From Thiothrix litoralis (GTDB lineage Bacteria; Pseudomonadota; Gammaproteobacteria; Thiotrichales; Thiotrichaceae): a stretch of 64,000 nucleotides of DNA. The notes under the pieces are model-generated. The model ran no database searches and had not been told where the DNA came from. It saw nothing but the letters and a program-made list of their open reading frames with translations. The stretch is from positions 1,736,001-1,800,000 of the forward strand of contig NZ_CP072801.1 of the NCBI RefSeq assembly GCF_017901135.1. The letters are read 5' to 3'. The first letter of the stretch is position 1. The number at the start of each line of letters is the position of its first letter. Shown here piece after piece: positions 17,225 through 25,140 of this stretch. Position numbers and translations under genes: made by a program.

Positions 17225-18402
17225 TGTCCCAAATCCCGCAAATCAAAATCCCCGCCACGTATATGCGTGGCGGCACGTCCAAGGGCGTGTTTTTCAAACT
17301 GACCGACTTGCCCGATGTCGCGCAAGTCCCCGGTGCGGCGCGTGACGCGGTATTGCTGCGCGTAATCGGCAGCCCTGACCCGTATGGCAAGCAAACCGAC
17401 GGCATGGGCGGCGCAACGTCCAGCACCAGCAAAACCGTGATTCTGGCGAAAAGCGAACAGCCTGATCATGACGTGGATTACCTGTTTGGGCAGGTTTCCA
17501 TCGACAAGGCATTTGTGGACTGGAGCGGCAACTGCGGCAACCTGACCGCAGCGGTTGGCTCTTTCGCCATCAGCAACGGCTTGGTGGATGCTTCCCGCCT
17601 CCCGCAAAACGGCATGGCCGTGGTGCGTATCTGGCAGAAAAACATCCAGAAAACCATCGTTGCCAACGTGCCGATGACCAATGGCGAAGTGCAAGAAACC
17701 GGCGATTTCGAGCTGGATGGCGTGACCTTCCCAGCGGCAGAAGTGCAGGTGGAATTCATGAACCCAGTCGATGCGACGGATGCCATGTTCCCCACCGGCA
17801 ATCTGGTGGATGAACTGGAAGTACCGGGTGTTGGCACCTTTCAGGCGACCATGATCAACGCGGGTATTCCCACCGTGTTTTTGAATGCAGACGCCATTGG
17901 TTACACCGGCTGCGAATTGCAGGACGCCATCAACGGCGACCCTAAAGCGCTGGCCATGTTTGAAACCATCCGCGCTTACGGTGCGGTGAAAATGGGTTTG
18001 ATTGCCGATGTCGCGGAAGCGGCTGGTCGTCAACACACGCCTAAAGTGGCGTTTGTGGGCAAACCACAAGCCTACGTGTCGTCCAGTGGCAAACAGATCA
18101 ATGCTACCGACATTGATTTGAATGTACGCGCCCTGTCGATGGGCAAACTGCACCATGCCATGATGGGTACGGCGGCGGTGGCTATCGGCACAGCCGCTGC
18201 GATTCCCGGCACCTTGGTCAACCTCGCTGCTGGCGGTGGTGATCGCAGTGTTGTGACCTTCGGCCACCCTTCCGGTACGCTGAAAGTAGGCGCTGCCGCT
18301 AGCGCCACTAACGGTGACTGGAAAGTGGAAAAAGTCGTGATGAGCCGCAGTGCGCGGGTATTGATGGAAGGCTGGGTACGCATTCCAGGCGACAGTTTTT
18401 AA
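17224..18402 (+). CDS. prpF: 2-methylaconitate cis-trans isomerase PrpF
   Basis: Isomerises the trans-2-methylaconitate made by AcnD to the cis form used by aconitase. 392 residues. The opening YMRGGTSKGVFFKLTDLP (residues 12-29) is the family signature, and DWSGNCGNLTAAVG (~100) holds the conserved Cys region of the diaminopimelate-epimerase-like fold. It starts one base inside the acnD stop. A long minus-strand frame over this gene is an antisense shadow. Confidence 0.96.
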   Translation: MSQIPQIKIPATYMRGGTSKGVFFKLTDLPDVAQVPGAARDAVLLRVIGSPDPYGKQTDGMGGATSSTSKTVILAKSEQPDHDVDYLFGQVSIDKAFVDWSGNCGNLTAAVGSFAISNGLVDASRLPQNGMAVVRIWQKNIQKTIVANVPMTNGEVQETGDFELDGVTFPAAEVQVEFMNPVDATDAMFPTGNLVDELEVPGVGTFQATMINAGIPTVFLNADAIGYTGCELQDAINGDPKALAMFETIRAYGAVKMGLIADVAEAAGRQHTPKVAFVGKPQAYVSSSGKQINATDIDLNVRALSMGKLHHAMMGTAAVAIGTAAAIPGTLVNLAAGGGDRSVVTFGHPSGTLKVGAAASATNGDWKVEKVVMSRSARVLMEGWVRIPGDSF

Positions 18403-18424
18403 GTTTTAGAGGAGGAGAGAAAAG

Positions 18425-20314
18425 ATGAGTTACAAGGCCGAATACGACCGCTCGATGAACGACCCAGAAGGCTTCTGGAAAGAAAAATCCGCAGCCCTGA
18501 AGTGGTTCAAAGCCCCCGAAAAAATCCTGTCGCAAGACGAACACGGTATTTTCCACTGGTTTGCCGATGGTGAAATGAACACTGCGTACATGGCGCTGGA
18601 TTACCACGTCGAAAACGGGCGCGGTGATCAAGTCGCGTTGATTTACGATTCACCCGTGACGGATACCAAGAAACAGTACACTTACACCGAACTGCGTGAC
18701 GAAGTAGCACTGGCTGCTGGGATGCTGGCGGGTCTGGGTGTCGAAAAAGGCGACCGCGTTATTATCTACATGCCGATGATCCCGGAAGCGGTCATTTCCA
18801 TGCTGGCAACAGCGCGGTTGGGCGCTATCCATTCCGTGGTATTTGGTGGTTTTGCTGCCCCGGAACTGGCGCAACGCATTGAAGATGCGCAACCGAAAGT
18901 GATGATTTCTGCCTCTTGCGGGATTGAGATCAAGCGCGTGATTGAATACAAACCGCTGCTCGACAAAGCGATTGATTTGTCAGCGCACAAGCCGCAAAGC
19001 TGCATTATGTTCCAGCGTCCGCAAGCCACTTCCCCGCTGATTGCAGGGCGTGACTACGAGTGGAGTACGTTGATGGCAAGCGCTACCCCGGCGGATTGCG
19101 TGCCAGTCAAAGGCACTGACCCGTTGTACATTCTGTACACATCCGGCACGACCGGCAAGCCTAAGGGTGTGGTGCGTGAAAACGGCGGTCATGCGGTGGC
19201 ACTGAACTACAGTATGCAAGCCATTTACAACATGAACCCCGGCGATGTGTTCTGGGCGGCGTCTGACGTGGGCTGGGTGGTGGGTCACTCGTATATCGTG
19301 TACGCGCCGCTGCTGCGCGGTTGCACGACCATCGTGTACGAAGGCAAGCCGGTCATGACACCGGATGCGGGTGCATTCTGGCGCATTACCGAAGAGTACG
19401 GCGTAAAAGGCTTGTTCTCTGCCCCGACGGCATTCCGTGCGATCAAGAAAGATGACCCGGAAGCGGCACTGATCAAGCGCTACAACACCGACAGTTTGCT
19501 GACCATCTTCTCAGCGGGCGAACGTCTTGACCCACCGACTCAAGAATGGATGATGGAAAAGACGGGCAAGCCGGTGATCGACCATTGGTGGCAAACCGAA
19601 ACAGGCTGGGGCATTACTGCCAACCTGCAAGGTGTTGAGCCAATGCCGGTGAAACTCGGTTCTTCCACCATGCCGACCCCCGGTTTCAACGTGCAGATTC
19701 TGGACGAAAACGGGCAGGTTTTGGGCAGAAATGAACAGGGTTTCATCGCGCTGAAATTGCCTTTACCACCAAGCTGTTTAGCCACCATTTGGGGTGATGT
19801 GGAGAAGTTCAAACAGAGCTACCTGCAAACCTTCGACGGTTACTATGCCAGCGGTGACGGCGGCTATATCGACGAAGACGGCTATGTTTTCGTCATGGGT
19901 CGCGTCGATGACGTCATGAACGTGGCAGGCCATCGTCTGTCCACGGGCGAGATGGAAGAAGTCGTCGGCGGGCATCCGTCCGTGGCCGAATGCGCGGTAA
20001 TTGCGCGGGATGATGACCTGAAAGGGCAAATCCCGATGGGTCTGGTGGTACTGAAAACAGGTGCGGACATCGACGAAGACACCTTGTCGAAGGAACTCAC
20101 CCAGATGATCCGCAGCAGTATCGGCGCGATTGCCTGCTACAAGGAAACGCACATCGTCAAACGTTTGCCGAAAACCCGTTCGGGCAAAACGCTGCGTAAG
20201 AGCTTGCGTCAGATGGTGAATGGACAGCCGTATGTGGTGCCTTCCACCATTGATGACGTGACGATTATGCCGGAGATTGAGGCGTTGTTGCGTGAGAAAG
20301 GTGTGATTAGGTAA
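18425..20314 (+). CDS. prpE: Propionate--CoA ligase PrpE
   Basis: Activates propionate to propionyl-CoA through a propionyl-adenylate and feeds the cycle. ANL superfamily, 629 residues. The AMP-binding P-loop ILYTSGTTGKPKGVV is near 237-251, the motif WWQTETGWG near 389-397, and the C-terminal catalytic lysine is in LPKTRSGKTLRKSLRQ (~583-598). GAGGAGGAGAG before the ATG is a very strong ribosome site. It is the last gene of the gntR-prpB-prpC-acnD-prpF-prpE unit. Confidence 0.95.
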   Translation: MSYKAEYDRSMNDPEGFWKEKSAALKWFKAPEKILSQDEHGIFHWFADGEMNTAYMALDYHVENGRGDQVALIYDSPVTDTKKQYTYTELRDEVALAAGMLAGLGVEKGDRVIIYMPMIPEAVISMLATARLGAIHSVVFGGFAAPELAQRIEDAQPKVMISASCGIEIKRVIEYKPLLDKAIDLSAHKPQSCIMFQRPQATSPLIAGRDYEWSTLMASATPADCVPVKGTDPLYILYTSGTTGKPKGVVRENGGHAVALNYSMQAIYNMNPGDVFWAASDVGWVVGHSYIVYAPLLRGCTTIVYEGKPVMTPDAGAFWRITEEYGVKGLFSAPTAFRAIKKDDPEAALIKRYNTDSLLTIFSAGERLDPPTQEWMMEKTGKPVIDHWWQTETGWGITANLQGVEPMPVKLGSSTMPTPGFNVQILDENGQVLGRNEQGFIALKLPLPPSCLATIWGDVEKFKQSYLQTFDGYYASGDGGYIDEDGYVFVMGRVDDVMNVAGHRLSTGEMEEVVGGHPSVAECAVIARDDDLKGQIPMGLVVLKTGADIDEDTLSKELTQMIRSSIGAIACYKETHIVKRLPKTRSGKTLRKSLRQMVNGQPYVVPSTIDDVTIMPEIEALLREKGVIR

Positions 20315-20371
20315 GAAGACCCTCTCCCCTTCTCCCGCTCAGCGGTAGAGGGGGCTGGTGGGCTAGGGGGA
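20315..20371. repeat. Imperfect palindromic CCCTCTCCCC-type repeat after prpE
   Basis: CCCTCTCCCCTTCTCCC on one side and GTAGAGGGGGCTGGTGGG, then TAGGGGG, on the other can fold into a stem. It separates the convergent ends of prpE and the following minus-strand gene and supplies that gene's last codons and TAG stop. It may act as a two-way transcription end. Confidence 0.6.
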
Positions 20372-21514
20372 AATCAACCCCTTACCCCGCAAGCGGCTCA
20401 TAAACGCCGGGCGACGGCTGTATTGATTCGCCAACGCAATCAACTTCGGTTGAAACACTTCCAGTGTCTTGTCACGTTCCGCCAGTTCGCGCAAGTCACT
20501 CAAATGGCGGGCTGCTTGTTCATAGCTTTTGGCATTACCCTCACTGATCAGATTGTCGATCTCGTGCCATACACGGTTTTCCCGCTGCTTCAGCTCATCA
20601 AGGTACTGCTGGCGTTTTTGTGCATCGGCTTGGCGTTTGGCTTCTGCTTTGATGGCTGTTTGACGCTGGGCTTCGAGATCAGCCGCTTCTTTACGCGCAT
20701 CATAGGTGGTTTGTATATCTACAAAGCGGCGGCGGGGCGATGGAGGTTGGGATGTTCCCGCTTGGGGCGAAGTCTGGAACAAGGTTTGCAATCGCCTATT
20801 TAAGTGCATGGTGAGGTTGGGTTCATTGCGACAAAGACGAGCGAGAAAATCGTTTTTTTCTGCATCAGGGAGCTGGTTTACCCACGCTTCTGGCTGAAAA
20901 GTGGTTTGCTGGAGCGGCGGGCTATGGTCGGCAGCAACGTTAATCATGATCTCATCCACTCCAAACAACGCCGCGAACTGTTGTTGGGCGTGAGAGAGTT
21001 GCCCAAGCCCTGCGGGAACGGCTGGTTCGAGCGTTTCATCATCTGCTGCGGTATCGGCTGCTTTCAGCCATGCCAAATACAACACGCGGAAATCCCCTTG
21101 CAGGAGTTCATCACGCAAGGGTAACATCTCATCTAATAATTCCTCACCTTCCAGCCAGTCGCTATAGGCATCTTCCTCGTTAAAATGCAGGTCAATGATG
21201 ACATATTCACCGTGTTGATCATGGTCTATCTCGTCGGAAATAAAATAATCACGTACCTCCGACACGTTAAACAATGCTTTGGGCAGACGGAACATTAACC
21301 GCTGCGTCCCCCAATTAGCGACATACAGCATCATGTCAAAGGTGTCACTCATGAGCTGGGTCACATTGCCCCGAAAATCGCCGTAATGGTAAACGAATTC
21401 GGCGCGTTGCTGGCTCACCTCCGCTCGGCTAGACAAACTGGCAACGCTTGCTTTTTGTTCGGCTGTCAATGATCGGTCAATGGCTCGAAAGTCATAATAT
21501 TGGTATTCACTCAT
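20363..21514 (-). CDS. Conserved protein of unknown function (YQYYDFRAIDR family)
   Basis: 383 residues beginning MSEYQYYDFRAIDRSLTAEQ, chosen because this start is characteristic; the open frame extends 69 codons further, but into the IS and its terminal repeat. The N-terminal ~150 residues (FVYHYGDFRGNVTQLM, MLYVANWGTQRLMFRLPKAL) form a conserved domain that I recall from uncharacterised proteins often encoded beside SWIM zinc-finger genes. The middle is acidic, and residues ~265-330 are a charged coiled coil (KEAADLEAQRQTAIKAEAKR). The final residues ISP-stop are encoded by a palindromic repeat. Function unknown. Confidence 0.8.
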   Translation of the reverse strand: MSEYQYYDFRAIDRSLTAEQKASVASLSSRAEVSQQRAEFVYHYGDFRGNVTQLMSDTFDMMLYVANWGTQRLMFRLPKALFNVSEVRDYFISDEIDHDQHGEYVIIDLHFNEEDAYSDWLEGEELLDEMLPLRDELLQGDFRVLYLAWLKAADTAADDETLEPAVPAGLGQLSHAQQQFAALFGVDEIMINVAADHSPPLQQTTFQPEAWVNQLPDAEKNDFLARLCRNEPNLTMHLNRRLQTLFQTSPQAGTSQPPSPRRRFVDIQTTYDARKEAADLEAQRQTAIKAEAKRQADAQKRQQYLDELKQRENRVWHEIDNLISEGNAKSYEQAARHLSDLRELAERDKTLEVFQPKLIALANQYSRRPAFMSRLRGKGLISP

Positions 21515-21604
21515 GCGGTTGCTCCTTGATAAGTGCCAGCGAGCACTTAGCGTAGGATACAACATCACCCCGTCAAAGCCGATTAGCTTTGCTGGGGAAA
21601 TTAT

Positions 21605-22974
21605 GGCTCTTTGGGAATTCCCGTGGAAGCCACAACATGTAGTATTATGAGGAAAACCGAGCACCCTTGGCGAGGATCCCCCCATGAACAGTAGCCTGCA
21701 AATCCCGCTTGATCTCCCCAACGTCCGTTTACTGTCGAGTTCCTATGACGCACAGGGCAATTTCATTCTGGAAGTGGAAAGTAGCCTTTCATTCACGAAA
21801 TGTCGTTGCTGTGGGCACAAGATTACCGAATTCCATGGCTACGACCGACCGATCCGTTTGCGCCATTTGCCGATTCTGGGGCGTGATGTCTGGATTGAAA
21901 TCCGCCCCAAACGTTACCGCTGCCGCCATTGCGAAGGTGACCCGACCACTACCCAGACGCTGGAATGGTATGACCCCCGCAGCCCGCATACCCGTGCTTT
22001 TGAGGACTGGCTGTTGAAGATGTTGGGCAATTCCACCGTCATGGATGTCAGCCGCCGCTGTGGTGTCAGCTATGGTGAGGTGGAAGGGGTGCTGAAACGT
22101 CGTGTCAGCACCCAAGTGGATTGGTCTGGTTTTAAGCAATTACGCACCTTGGGCATTGATGAAATCGCCCTGAAAAAAGGCCATAAGCACTATGCCGCGA
22201 TTATCAGCTCACTGGATGATCATGACCGTCCGCAGGTGTTGGCTGTGTTGCCTGACCGTCTCAAAGAAACGGTAGCTGCCTTCCTGCGCAGCATTCCTGA
22301 ACACCTGCAAACCACCGTGTGCTGGGCATGTTGTGACATGAACGAGGGTTTTGCCAATGCCGTCCAGGAAACCTTGCCCAAGGTCGCTATCGTAGTAGAC
22401 CGTTTCCATGTCGCACAATACTACAACCGGGAGGTAGACAATTTCCGTAAGCAGACCTTGCAGGAACTCAAGCAAACACTTTCGGCAGATACCTACGCTA
22501 CCTGTAAGGGGACACTCTGGCTGTTCCGTCACCACTACTGGTCATTGACCGCAGAACAGCGGGGGCAACTGGAAGAATTTCTGCTACTCGCCCCTGAGTT
22601 GAAAGATGCTTGGTTACTGCGTCATGAACTGAACCTGCTATTTGAACAGGAACAAACCAAGGCACAAGCCCAACAACAACTACAAGACTGGAAGGCCAAG
22701 GTTAAAGCATCAGGGCTGGCCTGTTTTGACAAATTCCTCAATCTGCTGGAAACATGGCAGGATGGCATCACCAACTACTTTGAAGATCGCAACACCTCCG
22801 GTTTTGTCGAAGGCATGAACAACAAGCTGAAAGTCATCAAGCGCCGCTGCTATGGGTTGTTGGATGTGAAGCGTTTCTTCCAACACATTCAGGGGGATCT
22901 GGCATTTTCAAGGAAGCAACCGGCATGAGGCTAACACTACATCTGGTGGCTTCCACGGGAATTCCCAAAGAGCC
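21605..22974 (+). mobile_element. ISL3-family insertion sequence
   Basis: Complete element of 1370 bp. The 29-bp terminal inverted repeats are perfect (21605-21633 begins GGCTCTTTGGGAATTCCC; 22946-22974 is its complement). The 8-bp direct repeat GAAATTAT (21597-21604 and 22975-22982) is the target duplication. It encodes one transposase. The exact ends and duplication suggest a recent insertion. The target lies in the loop of the rraA 3' hairpin. Confidence 0.97.
21684..22928 (+). CDS. tnp: ISL3-family transposase
   Basis: 414 residues. An N-terminal zinc finger (CRCCGHKITEFHGYD, then YRCRHC) binds DNA. A helix-turn-helix region follows (VMDVSRRCGVSYGEVEGVLKRR). The DDE catalytic core shows LGIDEIALKKGHKHYAAI (first Asp), WACCDMNEGFANAV (second Asp) and TSGFVEGMNNKLKVIKRRCYG (Glu). 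The gene is intact and fills the element between its terminal repeats. Confidence 0.96.
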   Translation: MNSSLQIPLDLPNVRLLSSSYDAQGNFILEVESSLSFTKCRCCGHKITEFHGYDRPIRLRHLPILGRDVWIEIRPKRYRCRHCEGDPTTTQTLEWYDPRSPHTRAFEDWLLKMLGNSTVMDVSRRCGVSYGEVEGVLKRRVSTQVDWSGFKQLRTLGIDEIALKKGHKHYAAIISSLDDHDRPQVLAVLPDRLKETVAAFLRSIPEHLQTTVCWACCDMNEGFANAVQETLPKVAIVVDRFHVAQYYNREVDNFRKQTLQELKQTLSADTYATCKGTLWLFRHHYWSLTAEQRGQLEEFLLLAPELKDAWLLRHELNLLFEQEQTKAQAQQQLQDWKAKVKASGLACFDKFLNLLETWQDGITNYFEDRNTSGFVEGMNNKLKVIKRRCYGLLDVKRFFQHIQGDLAFSRKQPA

Positions 22975-22978
22975 GAAA

Positions 22979-23467
22979 TTATTCGCCCAGCAAAGCAACC
23001 GGTGACACGATCATCCCGTCCTCATCCGAGTACAAGTATTGACCGGGTGTGAAAGTCACATCGTGGAAACGCACTACTTCATTACGCAACCCTACGCCAC
23101 GTTTGACGCTTTTCAGTGGCAGTGTACCGAGCGCTTTGACGCCAATATCCATCTGCCCAATGTCCACGGAATCGCGGATCAGACCGAAAACGACGATGCC
23201 GTTCCAGCCGTTTTTCACCGCTTTTTCAGCCAGCATGTCGCCCAATAGTGCGCAACGGGTAGAACCGCCGCCATCCACCACCAGCACTTTGCCTTTGCCG
23301 TCTTCGGCAACCAGCTCACGTACCAATGAGTTGTCTTCGTAAATCTTGATCGTGACGATTTCGCCAGAGAATTTGCTACGACCACCGTAGTTGTTGAAAC
23401 CCGGCTGTACCACTTGTACTGGCTTGTCTTCGTTGTCGTCGAGCAGGTCGGCTGTTTTGAATGTCAT
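22979..23467 (-). CDS. rraA: RraA-family protein (ribonuclease E regulator / HMG aldolase fold)
   Basis: 162 residues with the RraA fold: FNNYGGRSKFSGEIVTIK near 24-41, VVDGGGSTRCALLGDMLAEKA near 63-83 and GLIRDSVDIGQMDIGVKALG near 94-113. In E. coli RraA binds RNase E and slows mRNA decay; many relatives are 4-hydroxy-4-methyl-2-oxoglutarate aldolases. The length and sequence fit the RraA side, but this cannot be settled by reading. It is downstream of isocitrate lyase on the same strand. The stop codon lies inside the 8-bp IS target duplication. Confidence 0.9.
   Translation of the reverse strand: MTFKTADLLDDNEDKPVQVVQPGFNNYGGRSKFSGEIVTIKIYEDNSLVRELVAEDGKGKVLVVDGGGSTRCALLGDMLAEKAVKNGWNGIVVFGLIRDSVDIGQMDIGVKALGTLPLKSVKRGVGLRNEVVRFHDVTFTPGQYLYSDEDGMIVSPVALLGE
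22986..22996 (-). terminator. Right arm of the rraA 3' hairpin, separated from its partner by the IS
   Basis: CCCAGCAAAGC here is complementary to GCTTTGCTGGGG at 21586-21597 on the other side of the IS. Removing the IS and one target copy gives a hairpin with an 11-bp stem and a loop of about 11 bases including the rraA stop. No U-run is obvious. The IS now separates the arms by 1.4 kb. Confidence 0.6.
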
Positions 23468-23485
23468 GTTTCATCTCCTTAAAAA

Positions 23486-23587
23486 AAGAAACCCCTCCTA
23501 ACCTCCCCTTATCAGGGGAGGAACAAGAGGGGCATTCCATTCTCTTAAGCCCTCCCTTGATAAGGGGAGGGTTGGGAGGGGTTTCTT
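23486..23587. repeat. Long inverted repeat between rraA and isocitrate lyase
   Basis: The outer arms AAGAAACCCCTCC and GGAGGGGTTTCTT (with TAACC / GGTTGGG beside them) are complementary, and the inner arms CTCCCCTTATCAGGGGAG and CCTTGATAAGGGGAGGG each form further stems. It ends on the isocitrate lyase stop codon. It is probably a miniature palindromic repeat that can also end or attenuate the icl transcript before rraA. Confidence 0.8.
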
Positions 23588-24896
23588 AGTGGAATTGCTC
23601 TTCTTCAGTAGAGCCAGTCAACGCTGTTACGGATGAAGAACCACCCTGGATAACAGTGGTAACGTCATCGAAGTAGCCAACGCCAACTTCTTGCTGGTGA
23701 GAAACGAAGGTGTAGCCTTCTTCACGGGCAGTAAACTCAGGTTCTTGAACCATGTTGACGTAGTGCTTCATGCCTTCGCCGCGTGCGTAAGCGTGTGCGA
23801 ACTTGAAGGTGTTGTACCAGTTGACGTGGATACCCGCCAAGGTGATGAACTGGTATTTGTAACCCAGCGCAGACAAATCTTCTTGGAAAGAAGCGATTTG
23901 TGAGTCAGTCAGGTTTTTCTTCCAGTTGAAAGAAGGTGAGCAGTTGTAAGACAACAGTTGGCCTGGGCAAGCCGCTTGAACTGCTTGAGCGAATTCACGC
24001 GCAAAGCCAAGGTCAGGCTTGCCAGTTTCACACCACACCATGTCAGCGTAAGGCGCGTAAGCAACGCCACGGCTGATGGACTGTTCCAGACCGTTCTTAA
24101 CGCGGTAGAAACCTTCAGCAGTACGCTCGCCAGTCAGGAATGGCTTGTCGTTTGCGTCATGGTCAGAAGTGATCAGGTTAGCGGCTTCTGCGTCAGTACG
24201 TGCCAAGATAACGGTAGGAACGCCCATAACGTCAGCAGCGAAACGGGCAGAAATCAGCTTTTCAACTGCTTCAGAAGTTGGAACCAATACTTTGCCGCCC
24301 ATGTGGCCGCATTTTTTCACGGCTGCCAATTGGTCTTCAAAGTGAACACCAGCCGCGCCTGCGGTGATCATGTTCTTCATCAGTTCAAAAGCGTTCAGCA
24401 CGCCGCCGAAACCGGCTTCTGCGTCAGCAACGATAGGCAGGAAGTAGTCCAGACCGCCTTCGTCAGTTGGGCTGATGCCACGACCCCATTGGATCTCGTC
24501 AGCACGCTTGAAGGTGTTGTTGATACGACGAACCATGGTGGGTACGGAATCGTATGCATACAAAGATTGGTCAGGGTACATGGTTTCTGAGGTATTGCCG
24601 TCAGCAGCAACCTGCCAGCCGGACAGGTAAACAGCTTCCAAACCCGCTTTGGCTTGTTGCATCGCTTGACCTGCGCTGATTGCGCCGAAAGCGTTTACAT
24701 AGCCTTTTTTCGCGCCGCCGTTAACCAGATCCCACAGCTTGCCTGCACCACGTTTTGCCAGTGTATGGTCAACTTGCAGGGAACCGCGCAGGCGTACTAC
24801 GTCAGCCGCACTGTAAGTACGCTTAACGTTTGCCCAACGTGGGTTTTCTGCCCAGTCTTTTTCCAGTGCTGCAATTTGCGCTTCACGAGTTGTCAT
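23586..24896 (-). CDS. aceA: Isocitrate lyase
   Basis: Glyoxylate-shunt enzyme splitting isocitrate to succinate and glyoxylate. 436 residues. The signature KKCGHMGG with catalytic Cys196, VADAEAGFGG (~156-165) and the C-terminal SYNCSPSFNWKKNL are present; K-K-C-G-H separates it from the K-R-C-G-H of PrpB. The start is the ATG 24894-24896 with GAGGAAC upstream; an in-frame extension of 48 codons runs through the promoter region. Malate synthase is not in the window. GntR-type operators lie upstream at 25079 and 25154. Confidence 0.96.
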   Translation of the reverse strand: MTTREAQIAALEKDWAENPRWANVKRTYSAADVVRLRGSLQVDHTLAKRGAGKLWDLVNGGAKKGYVNAFGAISAGQAMQQAKAGLEAVYLSGWQVAADGNTSETMYPDQSLYAYDSVPTMVRRINNTFKRADEIQWGRGISPTDEGGLDYFLPIVADAEAGFGGVLNAFELMKNMITAGAAGVHFEDQLAAVKKCGHMGGKVLVPTSEAVEKLISARFAADVMGVPTVILARTDAEAANLITSDHDANDKPFLTGERTAEGFYRVKNGLEQSISRGVAYAPYADMVWCETGKPDLGFAREFAQAVQAACPGQLLSYNCSPSFNWKKNLTDSQIASFQEDLSALGYKYQFITLAGIHVNWYNTFKFAHAYARGEGMKHYVNMVQEPEFTAREEGYTFVSHQQEVGVGYFDDVTTVIQGGSSSVTALTGSTEEEQFH

Positions 24897-25078
24897 GTAG
24901 TGTTCCTCAGAGTCAATAAAAGTGAACGAAACCGGTAAAATGTCGGCAATCTGCCGAGGATTGCCATCAGGCAATCTTTTTATTCCTCTCTCTGCTCGCT
25001 GCCGCGAATCTTGCTGTTTTATGAAATGCAGGACAATCATTAAAAATTGTCAGGGGCTCGATAGTAATAAACCCACAT

Positions 25079-25090
25079 ACTGTCGACAAT
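25079..25090. promoter_or_regulatory. GntR-type operator upstream of isocitrate lyase
   Basis: ACTGTCGACAAT, one mismatch from the palindrome ATTGTCGACAAT, about 183 bases before the icl ATG. Nearby, GACAAT and ATTGTC half-sites lie at 25032-25037 and 25046-25051, facing outward with eight bases between them, and could be further binding sites or a rearranged operator. Confidence 0.65.
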
Positions 25091-25140
25091 AAAATTAATT
25101 CAATCCTTAGCATTGCCTGAAGCAATAATTGACTGACGTT

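Noticed and set aside
17161-18267. 368-codon minus-strand frame across prpF
   Set aside because: Antisense to a clear prpF; composition rich in His/Arg/Gly as expected for a shadow. The same applies to long frames opposite prpB, prpC and acnD.
23486-23587. Repeats as a CRISPR array
   Set aside because: They are one palindromic unit without regular spacers; no cas genes are in the window.
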